Below are positions 8,738 through 18,593 of a stretch of DNA of 64,000 bases, piece by piece. This DNA comes from an uncultured Chitinophagaceae bacterium. Its GTDB lineage: Bacteria; Bacteroidota; Bacteroidia; Chitinophagales; Chitinophagaceae. Position numbers and translations under genes: made by a program. Each line of letters begins with the position of its first letter. The first letter of the stretch is position 1. The stretch is from positions 1 to 64,000 of the forward strand of contig CALMYJ010000036.1 of the NCBI GenBank assembly GCA_937873715.1, in the 5' to 3' direction. The notes beneath the pieces were generated by a model, which was given only the letters and a program-made list of their open reading frames with translations, was not told the origin of the DNA and did no database searches.

Positions 8738-9796
8738 TTATTGCGCTGCAGCTTTTATCTGCGGGGGTTCTATGAGTTGTTTTTTTATTGCCGGGGCAAT
8801 CTTAGTTCCAAATATTTCAATTGATTTCATCATGTCTTTATGAGATGGGCCACCTACATCCATGTGTGCGGCAAACCTTGTAAAGCCCAGTGTTTCATGC
8901 AGGTAAAGTATTTTATCAATAGCTTCATTGGCATCACCGATTATTAAAGCACCCTGTTTACTTCTGCCATAATCAAATTGCTGCCGCTGGTAGGGTGGCC
9001 AGCCACGGGATTTGCCCACCCTGTCCATTTGCGCCGCATACAGCGGATAATAGCTGTCGGCAATTTGTGCACTGTTGTTCCCAAAAAAAGCATGCATGTG
9101 TACGCCGGTTTGCAGCATGTTTATATCATGTTCAAAATGCGTATAGGCTTTCCTGTAGTATTCAAATAAAGGTTGAAACTGGGCCGGGTTGCCACCGATG
9201 ATGGCAAATATTACGGGTACACCTGCTTTGGCCGCCCTTATAACCGATTCGGGTGTGCCCCCTACAGCCACCCATATAGCCAGGTTATTGTTAGTAGCCC
9301 TTGGTAGCACCAACTGGTTGCTGAGTACCGGTGTAAATTTGCCTTTCCAGTTTATTTTTTCGTTTTTATTCAGTTCTACCAGCAGTTGCAGTTTTTCTTC
9401 AAAGAGGGCATCATAATCAGCAAGCTTATACCCGTATAGTGGGAAAGATTCTGTAAAACTTCCCCTCCCGGCTACTAACTCAGCCCTGCCATTAGAAATT
9501 AAATCAATCGTTGAAAACTGCTGGTATAATCGTACCGGCTCGGATGAACTAAGCACTGATACGGCGCTGCCGAGTTTAATATTTTTGGTGATGGTGGCTG
9601 CTGCCGCCAAAATAATTTCTGGTGTAGATACCGCATAATCGGGCCGGTGGTGTTCTCCAATCCCAAAAAAATCGAGGCCCAATTCATCCATCAGTTTTAT
9701 TTCTTCCATCATCTCCTGCAGTCTTTCTGCAGCCGGTTGTGGTTGGCCTGCCTGGTTAAAATGCAGATCGCCAAACATGCTTATGCCTAATTCCAT
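8738..9796 (-). CDS. LLM-class flavin-dependent oxidoreductase
   Basis: A 352-residue protein of the bacterial luciferase-like monooxygenase superfamily, whose members use FMN or F420. Typical features are FFGIGEHHRPDYA near residue 45, the strand KLGSAVSVLSS, and ELVAGRGS, where the R-G-S loop usually contacts the flavin phosphate. No signal peptide, so it is cytoplasmic. It starts with MELGISMFGDLHF, a clear beta strand 1. Substrate is unknown. The gene stands alone, convergent with the thioesterase. Confidence 0.85.
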   Translation of the reverse strand: MELGISMFGDLHFNQAGQPQPAAERLQEMMEEIKLMDELGLDFFGIGEHHRPDYAVSTPEIILAAAATITKNIKLGSAVSVLSSSEPVRLYQQFSTIDLISNGRAELVAGRGSFTESFPLYGYKLADYDALFEEKLQLLVELNKNEKINWKGKFTPVLSNQLVLPRATNNNLAIWVAVGGTPESVIRAAKAGVPVIFAIIGGNPAQFQPLFEYYRKAYTHFEHDINMLQTGVHMHAFFGNNSAQIADSYYPLYAAQMDRVGKSRGWPPYQRQQFDYGRSKQGALIIGDANEAIDKILYLHETLGFTRFAAHMDVGGPSHKDMMKSIEIFGTKIAPAIKKQLIEPPQIKAAAQ

Positions 9797-9881
9797 AAAT
9801 ATTTTTTAGACCACAAAAGTATTGAAGCTGCCTGTAGCAGCCCTTGTCATAGATTAAGAAATATGCGGTATGTTGTATAAT

Positions 9882-9911
9882 AAAGATGCCGGGCATAAGC
9901 CCGGCATCTTT
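9882..9911 (-). terminator. Intrinsic terminator after the DUF11 protein gene
   Basis: A perfect 13-bp stem (AAAGATGCCGGGC, loop ATAA, complement), with A/T runs on both sides. It lies 33 bp downstream of the stop at 9944 and could work in both directions. Confidence 0.85.
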
Positions 9912-9943
9912 TACCTCTGTTGTGGATTGGTTGGATACAAATA

Positions 9944-12121
9944 TTATTGTTTGGTAATTTGCTTGTACACCCTTTCGGATCCATTATTAAACTGAAGGAT
10001 ATAATTGCCTGCTGGCAGTTTATACAATTCATCTAACTGGATATTATTAGTGCCCTTGGCCAGTTGTACTGTTTTATAAACCAGTTCTGTACCATTCATG
10101 TTAAATACTTTTACTGCTGTTCTTTCATTTTTATCCCAATCGATATTGATGTTTACATAACCGTTGAAAGGGTTAGGTGAAACAGTGAGTGAACCGGCAG
10201 ATTTCTTTAAACGTAATGCAATTACTTTAGAGTAGCTGAATTGGCCATCATAGTCTACCTGCTTTAACCTGTAGTAAATGGTGGAAGCATTCAGGGCGGT
10301 AATATCTTCTGTAATGTTATACCTGCTTTCGTTGGTAGTATTGCCAGCGCCTTCTACAACGGCTACTTTAGTAAATGTTCTTCCGTCGAAGCTTCTTTCA
10401 ATATCGTAGTATTTGGAATTTATTTCCATGGATGTTGTCCAGTTAAGCCTTACCGTGCTGGTGCCCAGTAATGATGCTGCAAATGATTTTAATGTAACTG
10501 GCAGCGGTCCGCCTACAGGATTAATGATAGCAACGCCATCGTCTACATAGGTTTCATGCGATTCGGATTGTGCGGTCATCCTTGCAATGTTGATGATGGG
10601 TAAAATGCTTTCACCTGGTGCTGGTTCATTTACCGTAACCTGGAATTCAAATTCAAATTCATCCTGCGGAGCAAGTGTGCCACCAGCAGTGGCATCGGCA
10701 CCGGTACCTACACGAATGTGTATGGCTTTAATACTGCCATTTACGATATACTCACCAATATCATCACCTGCAGCATCTGTAAGTGAACCTGCTGTTGCAC
10801 CCGGAGCGCTGATTACTTTTAAACTACCGGGAACGTAAGTAACATTTGCAGGCAGTGTATCTGTAATTAATACATCTGTAGCATTGCCAAGGCCTAAGTT
10901 TTTGCCGGTAAGTTTATATGTGAGTACTTCTCCAGCTTCGGCAGTACCGTTTTGATCAGTATCTGATACAAATTTGCTTAGGTCTATCACCGGGGTTTTC
11001 ATTTTGATCACAAAAGTGAAAACAGAAGGGAAGTAAGAATCCAGTTCGGTACCAAAGCGGAGTGTAACGCTTGTGGCGTTTGGCAAAATACCGTAACCTG
11101 TACCAACGTTAAACTGGTCTATATCAACACCCATTTGATTGGTGTAGTTGGGATTTTTTGTAGTTACATGCACACCATCGTTGGCAATAGTGCCATTCCA
11201 GGTATTATTGCTTTGATTAACGGCATCGCTGTAACGGGTGCCATTAATTTCTAAAAAGTCGCCGGTGAAGTTGGCATCACCTTCCCAAACCATTGTGCCC
11301 ATCCTGGCATCGGTACTGGATAGTACGCCCGAAGGAACATCAAGGCCGGTAAGTGTAACTGTGCTGATGGTTGGGCTGCCGCCATTGAAAACCTGCTGGT
11401 AGCCATCATATACACGGATGCTGTTAAAATCAAGTGTTTCATTTTCGTATACTACCACGATGCTCCATCCACCATAGTTACCAAAAGTGCCACCATCGCC
11501 CCTGGTCATTGCTGCATTGCCCACTGTGTAAGTGCCATCGCCGTTTTGTTGCAAAAAGTCGGTTACATCTACATAGGCCTGGTAAAAAGTTACCTCGTTA
11601 GCTGTACCCTGGTTTTGATAAATCCTGTCTACCTGCAGTGCGCCAAGTTCTGTATATGGGCCACTATTACCTTTCCTGATTTTGATAGTGCGGTTAGCAG
11701 GGTTGTTCATATTTACATCGGCTGTAAATGCCCTTCCTCCCCAGTACAACCGGGCCATTTTAATGGTGTTGGTGCCTGATGGTAACACCAGGTCGGATGA
11801 GGAAGAGTTTCTTGTGCCGGCGCCTTCACCGGTATTGCCGTCAATATCAACAAACTGCATGTTAACGTTACCGTTACTAAAATTACTGTTGCCGTTTGCA
11901 GTATTATCATTCATGGCATTCACATCTATATTGCCATCCCCGTTAACAATATGCATAAGGGTGTTGCCAAAAATGGTGGCACCGCCCCGTATATTGTCGG
12001 AGTAAATAATGCCATAATTACGACTTTGTGCGGTAAGTACCACTGGCGCCAGCAGGGCCAGAACAGGAAGTACGGCACGTAGTTTTTTGATGTGGAGGTA
12101 AAATTTCTTTTTCATTTTCAA
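9944..12121 (-). CDS. Secreted DUF11-repeat protein with type IX sorting domain (paralogue 1)
   Basis: A 725-residue exported protein. The signal peptide ends LLAPVVLTAQ. The N-terminal half is a conserved adhesin-like region shared with the next gene (YSDNIRGG, GNTLMHIV, FVDIDGNTG, NTIKMARLYWG). A DUF11 module around residues 380-510 (EVLTYKLTGKN, ITDTLPANVTYVPGS) resembles those that make surface stalks. The last 80 residues are a type A sorting domain (SPNPFNGYVNINI, KGTNNIQL, LPAGNYILQF) recognised by the type IX secretion system. It probably sits on the cell surface or is released. Ligand is unknown. A terminator follows at 9882. Confidence 0.85.
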   Translation of the reverse strand: MKMKKKFYLHIKKLRAVLPVLALLAPVVLTAQSRNYGIIYSDNIRGGATIFGNTLMHIVNGDGNIDVNAMNDNTANGNSNFSNGNVNMQFVDIDGNTGEGAGTRNSSSSDLVLPSGTNTIKMARLYWGGRAFTADVNMNNPANRTIKIRKGNSGPYTELGALQVDRIYQNQGTANEVTFYQAYVDVTDFLQQNGDGTYTVGNAAMTRGDGGTFGNYGGWSIVVVYENETLDFNSIRVYDGYQQVFNGGSPTISTVTLTGLDVPSGVLSSTDARMGTMVWEGDANFTGDFLEINGTRYSDAVNQSNNTWNGTIANDGVHVTTKNPNYTNQMGVDIDQFNVGTGYGILPNATSVTLRFGTELDSYFPSVFTFVIKMKTPVIDLSKFVSDTDQNGTAEAGEVLTYKLTGKNLGLGNATDVLITDTLPANVTYVPGSLKVISAPGATAGSLTDAAGDDIGEYIVNGSIKAIHIRVGTGADATAGGTLAPQDEFEFEFQVTVNEPAPGESILPIINIARMTAQSESHETYVDDGVAIINPVGGPLPVTLKSFAASLLGTSTVRLNWTTSMEINSKYYDIERSFDGRTFTKVAVVEGAGNTTNESRYNITEDITALNASTIYYRLKQVDYDGQFSYSKVIALRLKKSAGSLTVSPNPFNGYVNINIDWDKNERTAVKVFNMNGTELVYKTVQLAKGTNNIQLDELYKLPAGNYILQFNNGSERVYKQITKQ

Positions 12122-12367
12122 TTATTAAGAGGTAAGAGATACTATTTCAATAAAAGCCAGGTTTAAAACAGGGTATTGAATGCCACAGTGCGGCACGGAA
12201 AATCAGGAGGATAATGGTTTGAAAGATAAGCAAGGCTTTGCGGCCGGGGCCAAATATACTAAGCCTTTTTAAAACAGCATTTTTTTTAAGTAGCGTTCAT
12301 CAATTTGCTTTTTGAGAGCAGTTCTTTAATTAAAACGCTGCAATAAGTCTAATTAATTTTTAATGAA

Positions 12368-12391
12368 ATACCGGGTATTTATACCCGGTAT
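12368..12391 (-). terminator. Hairpin after the second DUF11 protein gene
   Basis: An 11-bp perfect inverted repeat (ATACCGGGTAT, TT, complement) ending 9 bp beyond the stop at 12401. On the minus strand it is followed by an A/T-rich stretch and not a clean T run, so its termination strength is uncertain. Confidence 0.6.
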
Positions 12392-12400
12392 CCCGGTTTG

Positions 12401-14575
12401 TTATTGTTTTGTAACCTGCTTGTACATCCTGTTTTCTGCGGTATTTACCTGCAAAATGTACTGGCCGGCGGGCAGTCTGGCAATTTCACCAAGGGCAATA
12501 TAGTTGCTACCCCTGGTTAATTGTATGTTTTTGTGCAGCATTTCACGCCCGGAAATGTTGAACACTTTTACTGTGGCATTTTCATTTTTTGCCCATTCAA
12601 TATTTATATTGATATAGGATGTAAAAGGATTAGGCGATACCATAAAATCGTTCATGCCTTTTTTAAGTTTCACGGCCACCACTTTTGAGTAACTGTATGC
12701 ACCATCAATGTCTACCTGCTTAAGCCTGTAGTAAATGATTGAGGCAGTTACACTGGTTATATCATCATTAAGCATGTAGCTGCTTTCTGTATCTGTATTA
12801 CCACCGCCTTTTAGCGTAGCCACTTTGTTGAACATCCTGCCATCGCTGCTTCTTTCTATTTCGTAATGGCTACAGTTTATTTCCATAGTGGTTGTCCAGT
12901 TTATCTTTACCTGGTTGTTGCCATTAAGGTTTGCCGCCAGGGATTTAAGCGTTACGGGTAGTGGCCCTGCCAGTGGTTCAAGAATTGCTGTGCCATCATC
13001 GGTAGATTTAATGCCTGCATCTGAATAGCCGGTGATCCTGGCCATATTAATGATAGGTGGCACACTGTGGCCCTGTGAAGGCTGGTTTACCTGTACCTGG
13101 TATTGAATTTCAAATTCTTCATTGGGCTCAAGTACACCGCCATCAGTGGCATTTGCACCAGTTCCGATTCTAATCATCATGGCCCTGTTGTGCAAAATAT
13201 ATTCGCCATGATCATCGCCAGTAATATCTGTTTGGTAGGCATTGGCCTGTATGCCGGGACAATGTATTACCTTGAGTGAACCAGGTATAAAGCTTACGCT
13301 TGCTGGTAATGTATCTGTAATAAAGCAGTAATTAGCGTTGCCTGCGCCTACATTTTTACCTTTTAATGTATAAGTGAGTATTTCATTTGGCTCGGCTACA
13401 TGATTTCGATTGGCGTCCTGTACTGTTTTATCGATAATAACAGTAGGGTCGTGTGTTTTAATCTGGAAAGTAAATAAGCCCGGAAAATACCGGTCGGCCT
13501 CGGTGCCAAACTCAAGTGATACGGTAGTATCGGCAGGCTGAATACCATAACCTGTACCGACATAAAACTGGTCGATATCAATACCCATCTGGTTGGTATA
13601 GTTGGGTTTTTTTGTAGTAACATGTACCCCGGTATCAGTAATAGTACCATTCCACGGGTTATCCACTGCATTTAATTGATTGTAAAAATTAATGCCGTTG
13701 ATTTTTACATAATCCTCTTTTAGGTTAGCATCGCCTTCCCAAACCATTGCTCCCATTTTCGCATCCCTTGCAGTTAGTGTGCCAGAGGGTACATTAAGCC
13801 CGGTAAGCGTTACAGAACTTATTTGCGGAGCACCACCATCGTATACCATTTGAAAACCATCGTACACCCTCACACTGTTATAGTCTGCAAGGTTTTCGTT
13901 CTCGTAAACAACCACAATACACCAGCCTGCATAATTACCACCGCCTGTTACTGCGCCAACTGATGCAGGAACATTACCTACAGTATATGTACCCGAGCCA
14001 TTAGCTTGTATCAACGGGGTGATATCTACATAAGCCTGGTATTGGTATACAATTGTGTTACCAGATCCTGTAGCGTACCTGTCCATTTGCGCAGCACTAT
14101 ATTCGGTATAATTGCCGCTTGAGCCGTACCTTATTTTTACTCTTTTAAATGTATCTAAAGTGATGTTGTAATCGCCACGGCGTACACGGGCACCCCAGTA
14201 AAGCCTGGCCATTTTAATATTGTTGGTTCCTACAGGTAAAGCAAGGTCGGCAGAGGAAGAGTTTCTGGTACCAGCGCCAGCGCCTGTATTGCCATCAATA
14301 TCTACAAACTGTATATTACTGCCGTCGTTGCCGTAGGTGCTGTTGCCGTTGGCACGGTTATTATTCATACGGGCTGTATCCGCTGAATTATTAGCAACAA
14401 TATGGGTAAGGGTGTTGCCAAATAGCGTAACGCCACCTTTAATGTTATCGGAATAAACTTTGGTATACGTTCTGAATTGTGCTTTTGCAGGAAACAGCAG
14501 CACCATCAATACGAGTGTTAGCAAGAGCAAATATCCAGCGTATTTGCGCCATGCAGGGTACATGATACGTTTCAT
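12401..14575 (-). CDS. Secreted DUF11-repeat protein with type IX sorting domain (paralogue 2)
   Basis: Paralogue of the 9944-12121 product, with the same architecture and almost the same length (724 residues) when started at 14575 (MKRIMYPAWR). That start gives a strong signal peptide ending LFPAKAQ; the upstream in-frame ATG at 14770 would add 65 residues in front of it and is rejected. Shared blocks include YSDNIKGG, GNTLTHIV, FVDIDGNTG, NNIKMARLYWG, a DUF11 module and a C-terminal sorting domain (SPNPFTSYININI, LPAGQYILQV). The 279 bp between the two genes hold only the hairpin at 12368, so each copy probably has its own promoter. The pair looks like a tandem duplication. Confidence 0.85.
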   Translation of the reverse strand: MKRIMYPAWRKYAGYLLLLTLVLMVLLFPAKAQFRTYTKVYSDNIKGGVTLFGNTLTHIVANNSADTARMNNNRANGNSTYGNDGSNIQFVDIDGNTGAGAGTRNSSSADLALPVGTNNIKMARLYWGARVRRGDYNITLDTFKRVKIRYGSSGNYTEYSAAQMDRYATGSGNTIVYQYQAYVDITPLIQANGSGTYTVGNVPASVGAVTGGGNYAGWCIVVVYENENLADYNSVRVYDGFQMVYDGGAPQISSVTLTGLNVPSGTLTARDAKMGAMVWEGDANLKEDYVKINGINFYNQLNAVDNPWNGTITDTGVHVTTKKPNYTNQMGIDIDQFYVGTGYGIQPADTTVSLEFGTEADRYFPGLFTFQIKTHDPTVIIDKTVQDANRNHVAEPNEILTYTLKGKNVGAGNANYCFITDTLPASVSFIPGSLKVIHCPGIQANAYQTDITGDDHGEYILHNRAMMIRIGTGANATDGGVLEPNEEFEIQYQVQVNQPSQGHSVPPIINMARITGYSDAGIKSTDDGTAILEPLAGPLPVTLKSLAANLNGNNQVKINWTTTMEINCSHYEIERSSDGRMFNKVATLKGGGNTDTESSYMLNDDITSVTASIIYYRLKQVDIDGAYSYSKVVAVKLKKGMNDFMVSPNPFTSYININIEWAKNENATVKVFNISGREMLHKNIQLTRGSNYIALGEIARLPAGQYILQVNTAENRMYKQVTKQ

Positions 14576-14880
14576 AACTTTCGGGTTTAGTTGTGATACA
14601 CAAAACGGATTGCTGAAACGGTTAATCGAAACGTATTGGAGATACGATTGTTGAAATGGAGATGTGTGGGATAACTGTAGTGGAAAATCAGAAGAATTGG
14701 AGGTACGGCTTATAGAGTAATTAAACTCTTTAATACGAATAGATGACTCAAAAGTAGGCATCTTTTTCATACTGACAAATTTTTTTTTAAAAATATTTTT
14801 AGTCAGTACGGATTAAAAATAGCACAACCTGCTTTGTAATTCAGTGTGCAGGTTGCGCTATTTAATTGATTATTAATTGA

Positions 14881-16596
14881 TTATTTCCTTCTTTCCTGTG
14901 GAGAAAACCGTCTTCTGCCTTCGTCGGATGGACGCCTGAATCCTCCATCTGCTTCGTTCATTCTAATCAATCTTCCATTATATTTTTTGCCATCAAGGCT
15001 TTTAATCATCTTCCCTGATGCCGCAGAATCTACTTCTACCCAACTGTTCATCTCCCTCATATCGATTCGTCCGAGCACTTCTTTATTCAGGTTACTTTCA
15101 TCTAAGATGAACTGTAGAAAGCTGGCTTTGTAAAAGCCGTCTTTACTGCCAATATTGATGAATAAACGGGTATAGCCATTATTGCTGCCACGATTGTATT
15201 GCCCACGCTCTCTGCGGCTGCCGTTGTCCCTGCCATTATCACGGTCTGCTCCCCTGAAATCTTTGGATATACGGGCATTTAAATCTTCAGCATTTTCGTA
15301 ATACTTCAGCAGGTCGTTAAATTCAAATGCGGCCACACGTTGCAATACTTCTTCTTTGCTGATATGCTCAAATTTTGCAACCAGGTCGGGCAGGTAGGTT
15401 TCGTAATCGCCATGAGATACATCGGCGCCAATCAGTTTATCCATAAAGTGAAAAAATTGTTTGCGGCACACATCTTTTCCGTCTGGCACGTCCATGCGGT
15501 GAAACTGGGCATTTACAATTTTTTCTAACTGTTTTATTTTATACAATTCCCTGCTGTGGCAGATGGAAATACATATACCGCTTTTACCTGCCCTTGCTGT
15601 ACGGCCACTGCGATGGGTATATACTTCCATGTCGTCGGGCAGTTCGTAATTAATTACATGAGTGATACTATCCACATCAATGCCCCTGGCCGCAACATCT
15701 GTAGCAATAAGCAACTGGAGCTGTTTGCTGCGGAAGCGCCCCATCACTTTATCCCGCTGCTGCTGGGTAAGGTCGCCATGGAGGGCTTCAATTTCATACC
15801 CTTCCCTAACCAGTTTTTCGGCAATATCCTGTGCATCTGCTTTGGTACGTGTAAAAATGATGCCGTACATATCCGGGTTAAAGTCGATATATCTTTTTAG
15901 CGCTTCGAAGCGGTGTTGTGCTGCCACTACCATATACTGGTGATCAATATTGGCATTGGTGCTGTTTTTTTTGCCAACCGTTACCTCTTTGGGGTTGGTC
16001 ATGTAATTCCGGGAGATAGACCGTACTTCGGGGGGCATGGTTGCACTAAAGAGCCAGATACTCTCCCTGTTAATCGTATTTTTCAATACAAAATCAATAT
16101 CATCCCTAAATCCCATGTTCAGCATTTCATCTGCTTCATCCAGTACTACGTATTTAACTTTTTCGAGGTCGATGGCGTGGCGTTCAATAAGATCGATTAA
16201 CCTGCCAGGTGTGGCAATTACTATTTGTACGCCTTTTTTCAGGTTGCGTATTTGCATACTGATTGAGGCACCGCCATATACAGCCTCTGTAAATATGCCT
16301 TTGGAGTGTTTTGAAAATATTGCCAGGTCGTTGGTAATTTGGAGGCAAAGTTCCCGGGTAGGGCAGATAATTAATGCCTGTGGATGCCGCTGTGCCTTGT
16401 CAATAAGATTAAGCAGGGGCAAACCAAATGCTGCTGTTTTGCCGGTTCCGGTTTGTGCCAGCCCTACAAAGTCGGTAGTGCCGGATAATAATACCGGTAT
16501 GGCCTGTTGCTGAATGGGAGTGGGGTTTTCAAATCCTAATTCTGTAATAGATTGAACAATCTGTTCGTTTAAGCCTAAGGCTTCAAATGCATTCAT
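14881..16596 (-). CDS. DEAD-box RNA helicase with DbpA-type RNA-binding domain
   Basis: An ATP-dependent RNA helicase of 571 residues. The core motifs are in order: Q motif (FENPTPIQQQ), motif I AQTGTGKT, Ia PTRELC, DEAD as VLDEADEM, SAT, and the C-terminal HRSGRTARAG. A basic, Arg/Gly/Asn-rich linker (about 455-480) leads to a DbpA/CsdA-like RNA-binding domain (RLFINIGSKDGFYKASFL). Bacterial relatives act in ribosome assembly and cold adaptation. It is a lone gene; 236 bp with no recognised element separate it from the SRPBCC gene. Confidence 0.93.
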   Translation of the reverse strand: MNAFEALGLNEQIVQSITELGFENPTPIQQQAIPVLLSGTTDFVGLAQTGTGKTAAFGLPLLNLIDKAQRHPQALIICPTRELCLQITNDLAIFSKHSKGIFTEAVYGGASISMQIRNLKKGVQIVIATPGRLIDLIERHAIDLEKVKYVVLDEADEMLNMGFRDDIDFVLKNTINRESIWLFSATMPPEVRSISRNYMTNPKEVTVGKKNSTNANIDHQYMVVAAQHRFEALKRYIDFNPDMYGIIFTRTKADAQDIAEKLVREGYEIEALHGDLTQQQRDKVMGRFRSKQLQLLIATDVAARGIDVDSITHVINYELPDDMEVYTHRSGRTARAGKSGICISICHSRELYKIKQLEKIVNAQFHRMDVPDGKDVCRKQFFHFMDKLIGADVSHGDYETYLPDLVAKFEHISKEEVLQRVAAFEFNDLLKYYENAEDLNARISKDFRGADRDNGRDNGSRRERGQYNRGSNNGYTRLFINIGSKDGFYKASFLQFILDESNLNKEVLGRIDMREMNSWVEVDSAASGKMIKSLDGKKYNGRLIRMNEADGGFRRPSDEGRRRFSPQERRK

Positions 16597-16832
16597 GTAA
16601 TGTTGTTTTACTTACATGATTTGCAATTGTAACTGTTGTAACCTTTATATATTGGATTAAAAGTTCCGGGTTAGCGATGTACCCAACAGTGCTGCCGCAC
16701 CTCATGTAATGTCCTTTAAATAATTATAAGCGGCGCAAAAGTAAGCTATTTGCTACGGATTACCACAATTGTTTTTGATAATCAAAGCTTTTGCACCCTA
16801 TAATGTACCCGGTAAAATTTTATATAATGATA

Positions 16833-17378
16833 TTATTGTTGTTGTTCCAGTATCGCTTTTAGTTTGGATAGCCCTGCCGCAAAATCATCTCCAATGGCTT
16901 TTTCGGGGTCCATAAAGAGGCGAAAGATATTGATAGGCCAGGCCATATTGCCACTAAAGCCCCAGCTTACTTTAGTATGGCTGCTGTCCACAGCATCTGT
17001 AAGCATATACGCTTGTGCAGTAGATTCAAAAGGTTTTACAAAACGGAGTTCAAAATCAATACGCTTCCCTTCTTCTATGGCCTTTATTTCCTGTTCACCT
17101 TTACCCACATCATCTTTTTCACTTTCCCAGGCAGATACAAAACCAACAGTGCCATCCGTACCCCTGTATTCTTTTTTCATGTCCGGATCCATCAAAGCCC
17201 ATTTACTGTAATTATCCTGGTTCTTGAGGTATTTAATATAGTCAAATACCTGTTCCTTAGGTTTGGCAATTACAATTTCTCTTTCGGCCTTCATGGCTTT
17301 GGGTACAAATAAAGCTACAACCAGTGCCAGCAGTACCAGTGCACCAATGGCAAATACAATGCGTTTGATGATTTTCAT
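16833..17378 (-). CDS. Membrane-anchored SRPBCC (START-like) protein
   Basis: A 181-residue protein. Residues about 7-27 form one transmembrane helix (IVFAIGALVLLALVVALFV), followed by a START/polyketide-cyclase-like domain (IVIAKPKEQVFDYIKYLKN, with the late block WGFSGNMAWPINIFRLFMD). The domain makes a hydrophobic ligand pocket; no ligand or partner can be inferred. It stands alone. Confidence 0.75.
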   Translation of the reverse strand: MKIIKRIVFAIGALVLLALVVALFVPKAMKAEREIVIAKPKEQVFDYIKYLKNQDNYSKWALMDPDMKKEYRGTDGTVGFVSAWESEKDDVGKGEQEIKAIEEGKRIDFELRFVKPFESTAQAYMLTDAVDSSHTKVSWGFSGNMAWPINIFRLFMDPEKAIGDDFAAGLSKLKAILEQQQ

Positions 17379-17807
17379 GTTTTTGTTTTATGTGGTTACG
17401 ACAATGCATCACTAAAGTAAAAATTATTATGCAGTAACCATTCATATACCTCTAATTGAAGTGGTATTTAAAATACAGTGCCTTGCAGTATACCGTATAA
17501 AAATGAAAAAACCTTCTGTAGAGAAGGTTTTTCATAATCAACTTGAACTGTAATGTCATTCAGGTATGACAACGGTTTTTCACAGGTAGCAGATTATTAA
17601 CGGGTGTTTGGGTTTCAACGGTTTGTTTATAAAGGATGATTGGATCATTATTTTAACAGGGCAAAAATATACCGGCAGGCGTAGACGGGGTATAGTTGCT
17701 TTTGGGCTATTGTTGTAGAAAAATCTCTAAAACACTGTAAGTGGATACTGCTGTACTGTATTGTTCTGCTATTTAGCAAAAGGGTGCAGGCTCTTCCGCA
17801 TTAACCC
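17379..17807. other. Intergenic region before the TPP riboswitch
   Basis: AT-rich sequence with no coding frame I would defend. A hairpin at 17506-17533 (AAAACCTTCT, GTAG, AGAAGGTTTTT) has an A run on one side and a T run on the other and could terminate transcripts from either direction, but no gene is obviously served by it. The last bases approach the riboswitch promoter. Confidence 0.5.
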
Positions 17808-17815
17808 TATCTTTG
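17808..17815 (+). promoter_or_regulatory. -7 promoter box of the TPP-regulated operon
   Basis: TATCTTTG matches the Bacteroidota -7 consensus TAnnTTTG exactly. The expected transcription start, about four bases after the box, coincides with the 5' end of the TPP aptamer. No clear TTTG lies at the -33 position. Confidence 0.5.
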
Positions 17816-17817
17816 CC

Positions 17818-17931
17818 CCGCTCAAGGGGTGCCTTATGCAGCAAAGCTGCATTGAAATACAGGCTGAGATTATACCCATTGCAGCTTTGGCTGCAAACAC
17901 CTGATCCGGGTAATGCCGGCGGAGGTAATAC
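17818..17931 (+). ncRNA. TPP riboswitch (THI element)
   Basis: The conserved thiamine pyrophosphate aptamer is easy to read: AAGGGGTGCC at 17824-17833, CTGAGAT (17864-17870) followed by TATACCC, then ACCTGATCCGGGTAATGCC and GCGGAGGTA at the 3' side. Two arms are extended by perfect hairpins (ATGCAGC-AAA-GCTGCAT and TTGCAGC-TTTG-GCTGCAA). It lies in front of a PnuT-type transporter, as expected for thiamine uptake genes in Bacteroidota. About 53 bases separate the aptamer from the start codon. I see no T-rich terminator there, so control of translation initiation is more likely than attenuation. Confidence 0.93.
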
Positions 17932-17984
17932 ATACCGGTATATACGGCATCTTCATTGAGATTTTTTTGCATCAAATAATTTTT

Positions 17985-18593
17985 ATGACGCTTGAGCAAT
18001 GGAGTGCCCTGCTATGGCAACAAATTAAAGATACCGCCTCGCTGCAATGGCTGGCTGTAGCTTTTGCCGTTGCCGAAGTACTGCTGGCTAAGGCCAACAA
18101 AATATGGTTGTACCCTGCCGGGATTATTGCAACAATCTTATCCGTGTTTATTTTACTGCAGGCCGGTTTATATGCAGAAAGCCTGCTGAATGGTTATTAT
18201 TTTATCATGAGTGTATATGGCTGGTGGTACTGGACGAAAAAGAAAAACAAACCGGTGGTTAAAATCAGTTTCAGTAACCGCAGCGACTGGATTGTAACCC
18301 TGTTGATTGCCATTGGCAGCTTTGCCATGCTTTCTTTTTTGCTGAAGCAGTTTACCGATTCTACTGTACCTTATTGGGATGCCTGGGTAAGTGCCACTGC
18401 CTGGGCTGGTATGTGGTTGCTTAGCCGCCGTAAAATCGAAAACTGGGTTTGGCTCAATATCTCCAACCTGTTTGCCATACCATTGCTCATACACAAACAA
18501 ATGCCCTTATTTGCAGCGCTAACCCTTTTTTTGTTTATTGTAGCTGTGTTGGGTTTTATACAATGGCGTAAAATTATAAGTGCTGAAAAATGA
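17985..18593 (+). CDS. pnuT: PnuC-family transporter, probable thiamine importer PnuT
   Basis: A 202-residue membrane protein with about seven hydrophobic segments and the PnuC fold marks YGWWYWTKKK and ENWVWLNISNLFAIPLL. PnuC proteins move vitamins such as nicotinamide riboside by facilitated diffusion. The TPP riboswitch directly upstream points to thiamine, which makes this a PnuT-type protein (inference from context). The start at 17985 (MTLEQWSALL) is chosen because the longer frame from 17913 would begin inside the aptamer. The stop codon overlaps the next start (ATGA), so the two genes are translationally coupled. Confidence 0.85.
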   Translation: MTLEQWSALLWQQIKDTASLQWLAVAFAVAEVLLAKANKIWLYPAGIIATILSVFILLQAGLYAESLLNGYYFIMSVYGWWYWTKKKNKPVVKISFSNRSDWIVTLLIAIGSFAMLSFLLKQFTDSTVPYWDAWVSATAWAGMWLLSRRKIENWVWLNISNLFAIPLLIHKQMPLFAALTLFLFIVAVLGFIQWRKIISAEK

